This document shows, piece after piece, positions 34,771 to 37,821 of a stretch of 37,821 nucleotides of DNA (position 1 is its first letter; every line of letters starts with the position of its first letter). Source of the stretch: Sulfuricaulis sp. (GTDB taxonomy: Bacteria > Pseudomonadota > Gammaproteobacteria > Acidiferrobacterales > Sulfurifustaceae); the NCBI GenBank assembly GCA_024654125.1, contig JANLIC010000060.1, positions 1 through 37,821 of the forward strand, written 5' to 3'. A program made the translations under genes and the position numbers. The notes beneath the pieces are model-generated. The model searched no databases. It saw nothing but the letters and a program-made list of their open reading frames with translations, and had not been told where the DNA came from.

Positions 34771-35874
34771 ATGGAAAAGATATCCTGGCACGATCTGGGT
34801 TCAGTCGAAAAATTCCGGAATGCACCGGTCACGGAAGTCAGCGTGGGTAATACCAAACTCGCGGTTACCTGGCAGAACGGGAAATTCGGCGCGGTGTCGG
34901 GTATCTGTAATCACGCCGGTGGTCCGCTGGGGCAGGGGCAACTGGACGGTGAATATATTGTTTGTCCGTGGCATCACTGGAAATTCCACGGCCGCACCGG
35001 CCTGGGCGAACCCGGATACGAGGATGACGCGGTGCCGAGTCATGCCGTGAAGGAGGAGGGCGGTCATCTCTATGTGCAGCTGGAACCGCAGACACCGCGC
35101 CGCAAGAAACCGCATCCGCCCCATCCGCTTGAGCGACCGATCAAGCGCCGGCCGGGACCGATACGCGTGGTTGGCATTTCCGCGACCGCCATGGACCGCG
35201 ACCACCCGCGCTATTCAACTTCCGAGGCGCTGCTGCAAGTGGCACTCGATCATGCGACCACGGAACTCAAGTGCGAGACGCGCCTGATTCGGCTGGATCA
35301 ACTGCGTTTCCGCACATGTGAAGGTTACTATTCCAAAAGCGCACGCGCCTGCACCTGGCCGTGTTCCATCACGCAGATGGACCCGGAGGACCAGATGGAG
35401 CAGGTGTACGAGGCGCTGGTGCACTGGGCCGACGTGGCGCTGCTGGCCACGCCGATCCGCTGGGGTGCCTCGGGTTCGCTCTATTACAAGATGGCCGAGC
35501 GGCTCAATTGCGTGCAAAACCAGATCACCATCAACGACCGCGTGCTGATCCGCAACAAGGTCGCCGGTTTCATCATCATGGGCGGACAGGACAACGTGCA
35601 GGACGTTGCCGGGCACCTGCTCGGATTCTTTTCCGAACTCGGATTCCAGTTTCCACCCTTCCCCTACATCGCGCATTCGCGCGGCTGGTCGGCCGAGGAC
35701 ATGGAGCGCAATGTCCAGCACGTGCAGCACAGCGAGGAACTGCGTCGCGGCGCGCGCGAGTTGGTTCACCGCGAAGTGGAGTTCGCGCGTCTGATGCTTG
35801 ATCATTGCGCCGCGGTGGAAAAAACCGAGCGCGGCGGTCGCAAGGCCCATCGGCTGGATATCGAGAAGGTTTGA
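34771..35874 (+). CDS. Rieske ferredoxin - flavodoxin-like NAD(P)H/FMN reductase fusion
   Basis: The 367-aa protein (from ATG 34771) joins two domains. Residues about 1-110 form a Rieske [2Fe-2S] domain of the small-subunit nitrite reductase/ferredoxin type, with CNHAGGPL (Cys46, His48) and CPWHHW (Cys65, His68). After a Pro/Lys/Arg-rich linker, residues about 130-350 form an NAD(P)H-dependent FMN reductase/flavodoxin-like fold (VVGISAT, ATPIRWGASGSLYYKMAER). The layout suggests electron transfer between flavin and the Rieske cluster; the substrate is unknown. The track start at 34729 lacks a ribosome-binding site, whereas AGGAGA lies 8 bases before ATG 34771. Confidence 0.85.
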   Translation: MEKISWHDLGSVEKFRNAPVTEVSVGNTKLAVTWQNGKFGAVSGICNHAGGPLGQGQLDGEYIVCPWHHWKFHGRTGLGEPGYEDDAVPSHAVKEEGGHLYVQLEPQTPRRKKPHPPHPLERPIKRRPGPIRVVGISATAMDRDHPRYSTSEALLQVALDHATTELKCETRLIRLDQLRFRTCEGYYSKSARACTWPCSITQMDPEDQMEQVYEALVHWADVALLATPIRWGASGSLYYKMAERLNCVQNQITINDRVLIRNKVAGFIIMGGQDNVQDVAGHLLGFFSELGFQFPPFPYIAHSRGWSAEDMERNVQHVQHSEELRRGARELVHREVEFARLMLDHCAAVEKTERGGRKAHRLDIEKV

Positions 35875-35893
35875 CCCGGAGACGGTCGGTTGG

Positions 35894-37108
35894 CTATTCC
35901 CGTAACAGCGTCCCGAGCGCGTAGCGGAGGCGGGTAGGGCCGTTGAGTTCAGCACGCTCGATCCACACCAGATGCAGGTTGCCTCCCGCCTCCAGCGTCA
36001 CGCTGGGATCCGTCTGCCATCCCGGCCCGGATGCCCCCGGAACGTTCATGTTCGAACTCCACCCGCCGCCTTCCGGCCAGGAAATCCAGATATCGGCATC
36101 GTCATCACGCGCGTCATCCCAGACAACGGCAACCCGGGATGACCGATCGCTGGCAATCGACGCGTGCCATTGCGCCGCACCGGTGGCGAAATCGTCCTGC
36201 ACCTTTTGATTCTTGCCAAAATGTCGGCCGTCGGTACTGAAACCGGCATAGACATCGTAGGCCTCCGTAAACGTTCTTTTGTCCAGCCAGGCGGCCGCCA
36301 CCCCGTGATCGCCGTAGGGGGCGAGGACGACCCGCATCACGCCCAACCCCTTGCCATACTTGGTGGTTAGCCGCGCCACTTGATCGTTGAGTATGGCGGG
36401 CGCCGCGAACCGTTTTGCATCCGGGCTGTGGCTGTGCATCAGCACGGTATGTCCGCCCCGGCGATCCTCCCAGGCGATGGTCACTCCCTTCGCATTGGCC
36501 ACGATGCTCGGATAGAGCTGATCCGCCGGCGGTGGGGCGAGATCTACGATCACGGGGGGCGAGGAATTAATGGTCCTTGTTTCGCTGTCCAGATGTAGTT
36601 GTGCCAGCCTGATTTGAGCAAAACGCGGATGGGGAGCCGCCCATATCGCATAAATGTTCCCGTTCTCCGAGACCGCGAGACTCGCATGGCGTGCCCCGCC
36701 CGGTGCGAGACGATGGGCGGGATCGAGGCCGGCAGGACCACCTGCTCGAACCCAGACTTCATCGTCCTGCTCCCAGGCCATGATGAAGCGCCCGGAACCG
36801 ATAGCGGCGATGACCGGCTCGTAGGCAACTTTGCCGCCACTGACCATGACGGGCTCGCTGAATTTCACGGACCCGGCCGGTTTGAAACCCACTTGGATTT
36901 GCGGCGAACCGGTGTGATTATCTTCCCAGATCACGGCAACCGTGCCGGCGGAGACGGCAATATTCTTGCGTCCGGCCGATTCGAGGTGATGGAACACGCC
37001 GGCCGCGGGCGCCGGCGAGACGTCGAGCGGCAGAGTAAACCTCCAGCCTTCCGCCGAAGCCACGGAGGAGAGAGAGCAAAATAATATAAGCCAGGTAATC
37101 CGGTTCAT
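35894..37108 (-). CDS. Exported beta-propeller (sialidase-like repeat) protein, function unknown
   Basis: The 404-aa protein begins with a clear signal peptide (MNRITWLILFCSLSSVASA). The mature part repeats a blade-like pattern with a W-[ED]-[DR] core: VAVIWEDNHTG, FIMAWEQDDEVW, IYAIWAAPHP, VTIAWEDRRGG, AAAWLDKRT, VAVVWDDARDD and LHLVWIERAE. That is about seven units, as expected of a six- to seven-bladed propeller similar to sialidase/BNR repeat proteins. No sialidase catalytic set is evident, so I assign no activity. It overlaps the upstream thioredoxin-like gene by 4 bp (ATGA), so the two are probably made together. Confidence 0.75.
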   Translation of the reverse strand: MNRITWLILFCSLSSVASAEGWRFTLPLDVSPAPAAGVFHHLESAGRKNIAVSAGTVAVIWEDNHTGSPQIQVGFKPAGSVKFSEPVMVSGGKVAYEPVIAAIGSGRFIMAWEQDDEVWVRAGGPAGLDPAHRLAPGGARHASLAVSENGNIYAIWAAPHPRFAQIRLAQLHLDSETRTINSSPPVIVDLAPPPADQLYPSIVANAKGVTIAWEDRRGGHTVLMHSHSPDAKRFAAPAILNDQVARLTTKYGKGLGVMRVVLAPYGDHGVAAAWLDKRTFTEAYDVYAGFSTDGRHFGKNQKVQDDFATGAAQWHASIASDRSSRVAVVWDDARDDDADIWISWPEGGGWSSNMNVPGASGPGWQTDPSVTLEAGGNLHLVWIERAELNGPTRLRYALGTLLRE

Positions 37109-37626
37109 TGGATTTCCGAGAGATACTGGCGGATGTCCTTCTTTTTGTAGATGCCGTCGTGCACGAAACGGTCAAAGGCCACGAGATCCTTCGCGGTCTG
37201 TCTGCCCGCAATCTTGAAAATCAACGCACCATCCTTCTCCAGGAACGCGAACAGGGGAGTGGCGAAGGCGTTGAAGCGTGCGCCCAGTTCCATTTCGGTA
37301 ATGCGCTCGCCGCTCGGCAGCGACAGCCGGCTTCCACTCTCGGCGTCGGCGTACACCAGTACGTAGTGCGCCGTGTAGCGCTTGCGGACCTCGGGGTCGG
37401 AGAAGGCTAGCTGGTTCGTGATGTCACACCAGGCGCAGCCGAACCGACCGAAGTACAGGAATAGCGGTTTGGATTCGGTCCGGGCGCGCTTCAACCCCTC
37501 ATCGAACGCCACAAAAGGATAATGTTCGGGCGGATCCGCCTGCAGGGGTGAGGCAAGACCTGCCGCCAGGCAGAGAATAAGCCCACAGGCAAGAGATCGG
37601 AGGTTACTATTCACGGGAAATCTCAC
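37105..37626 (-). CDS. Exported thioredoxin-fold protein with CAWC active site
   Basis: The 173-aa protein has a signal peptide (hydrophobic LACGLILCLAAGLASPLQA, cleavage after QA) and a thioredoxin-like domain with the redox motif FGCAWC (Cys64, Cys67) and a candidate cis-proline in FATPLFAFLEKDG. It should act as a periplasmic thiol-disulfide protein, of the SoxW or thioredoxin-7 kind, but its partner is unknown. Translational overlap with the propeller gene suggests that protein or its pathway. The start is GTG at 37626 without a clear ribosome-binding site and could lie slightly downstream. Confidence 0.8.
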   Translation of the reverse strand: MRFPVNSNLRSLACGLILCLAAGLASPLQADPPEHYPFVAFDEGLKRARTESKPLFLYFGRFGCAWCDITNQLAFSDPEVRKRYTAHYVLVYADAESGSRLSLPSGERITEMELGARFNAFATPLFAFLEKDGALIFKIAGRQTAKDLVAFDRFVHDGIYKKKDIRQYLSEIQ

Positions 37627-37649
37627 GTCGGTTTATTGCCATAACGGGT

Positions 37650-37678
37650 ATTTTCGGGAAAATCAACGCTAGTATACT
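37650..37678 (+). promoter_or_regulatory. Probable trpF promoter with inverted repeat
   Basis: TATACT (37673-37678) is a good -10, with ATTTTC 17 bases upstream as a poor -35. That -35 is one arm of ATTTTC-GG-GAAAAT (37650-37663), a perfect 6-2-6 inverted repeat that may bind a regulator. A start near 37685 gives a leader of about 96 bases. Confidence 0.4.
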
Positions 37679-37691
37679 GAAGGGTCCAAAT

Positions 37692-37733
37692 TCCGGATAG
37701 CGCCATATCGGTGTCTGCCCGGATTTTTCTTTT
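37692..37733 (+). terminator. Terminator-like hairpin in trpF leader
   Basis: TCCGG (37692-37696) pairs with CCGGA (37719-37723), and inside it GCGCC pairs with GGTGT (two G-U pairs). TTTTTCTTTT follows at 37724-37733. It lies between the predicted start and the trpF ATG, so it may act as an attenuator. No leader peptide with tryptophan codons is seen. Confidence 0.4.
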
Positions 37734-37780
37734 CGAAGGATAATTCCCTCTGATAAGCTTCGCGACCTTCCGGAGAAACC

Positions 37781-37821
37781 ATGCGCACACGAGTCAAAAT
37801 CTGCGGCATCACCCGCATCGA
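37781..37821 (+). CDS. trpF: Phosphoribosylanthranilate isomerase, N-terminal fragment
   Basis: Only the first 13 codons are in the window: MRTRVKICGITRI, the highly conserved start of TrpF, which isomerises phosphoribosylanthranilate in tryptophan synthesis. CGGAGAA precedes the ATG as ribosome-binding site. The rest of the gene, and probably trpB/trpA, lie beyond the window end. Confidence 0.88.
   Translation, partial: MRTRVKICGITRI

Noticed and set aside
36599-37084. 161-aa plus-strand ORF opposite the beta-propeller gene
   Set aside because: The minus-strand frame has a signal peptide and regular blade repeats; the plus frame has neither.

Overview
The window is a GC-rich, gene-dense chromosomal segment of a gammaproteobacterium. 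The evidence is the gene order murF-mraY-murD-ftsW-murG-murC-murB-ddl-ftsQ-ftsA-ftsZ-lpxC-(M23 peptidase)-secA-argJ, an FtsZ tail ending in the enterobacterial-type [12 protein letters not shown], a ParE of 630 aa (the E. coli length), and type IV pilus genes next to coaE. A sulfur- or iron-oxidising, non-enteric lineage (for example Acidiferrobacterales/Chromatiales-like) would fit, but that is inference. No rRNA, tRNA, CRISPR array, transposase or phage gene was seen.

Region 1 (1-18265) is the distal dcw cluster, all on the plus strand. It makes lipid II (murF, mraY, murD, murG, murC, murB, ddl), then the septal machinery (ftsW, ftsQ, ftsA, ftsZ), then lpxC (lipid A commitment), a membrane-anchored M23 endopeptidase and secA. 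Most genes touch or overlap. Many of the remaining gaps hold short dispersed inverted repeats of several different families. Two of these gaps (murD-ftsW and ftsW-murG) carry a 51-bp element with only 5 mismatches between copies, inside small open frames whose start overlaps the upstream stop and whose stop overlaps the downstream start. A diverged relative sits before murF.

Region 2 (18266-24114) has argJ on plus, converging on a minus-strand operon pilB-pilC-pilD-coaE (type IV pilus assembly ATPase, platform protein, prepilin peptidase, dephospho-CoA kinase).

Region 3 (24115-27366) is the most interesting accessory block. A 447-bp regulatory gap carries the pilB promoter on minus and a near-consensus promoter for rubrerythrin on plus. 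The -10 of the latter lies inside a perfect 8-3-8 palindrome resembling a PerR/Fur-type operator. An FNR-like box sits downstream, spaced for a second, class II promoter. Then follow a two-helical-domain rubrerythrin lacking rubredoxin, a hairpin terminator, an HdrD/GlpC-like Fe-S protein, a 101-aa protein that looks like encapsulated ferritin (EncFtn) but lacks the cargo peptide and has no encapsulin beside it, and a DUF3501 protein. I read this as an oxygen/peroxide and iron-handling module.

Region 4 (27367-34721) has a CNP1-like exported protein, then parE-SRPBCC-parC with stop/start overlaps (topoisomerase IV with a START-like gene wedged inside), a small CxxC protein, a DUF599 membrane protein and truA. 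The CNP1-like gene and truA share a -10-like element exactly 9 nt before the start codon, suggesting near-leaderless mRNAs.

Region 5 (34722-37821) lies between truA and trpF, genes that are often neighbours. It holds a Rieske/flavodoxin-type reductase fusion on plus and a minus-strand pair: an exported thioredoxin-like protein and an exported beta-propeller-like protein. The window ends 41 bases into trpF, whose leader carries a promoter and a terminator-like hairpin.
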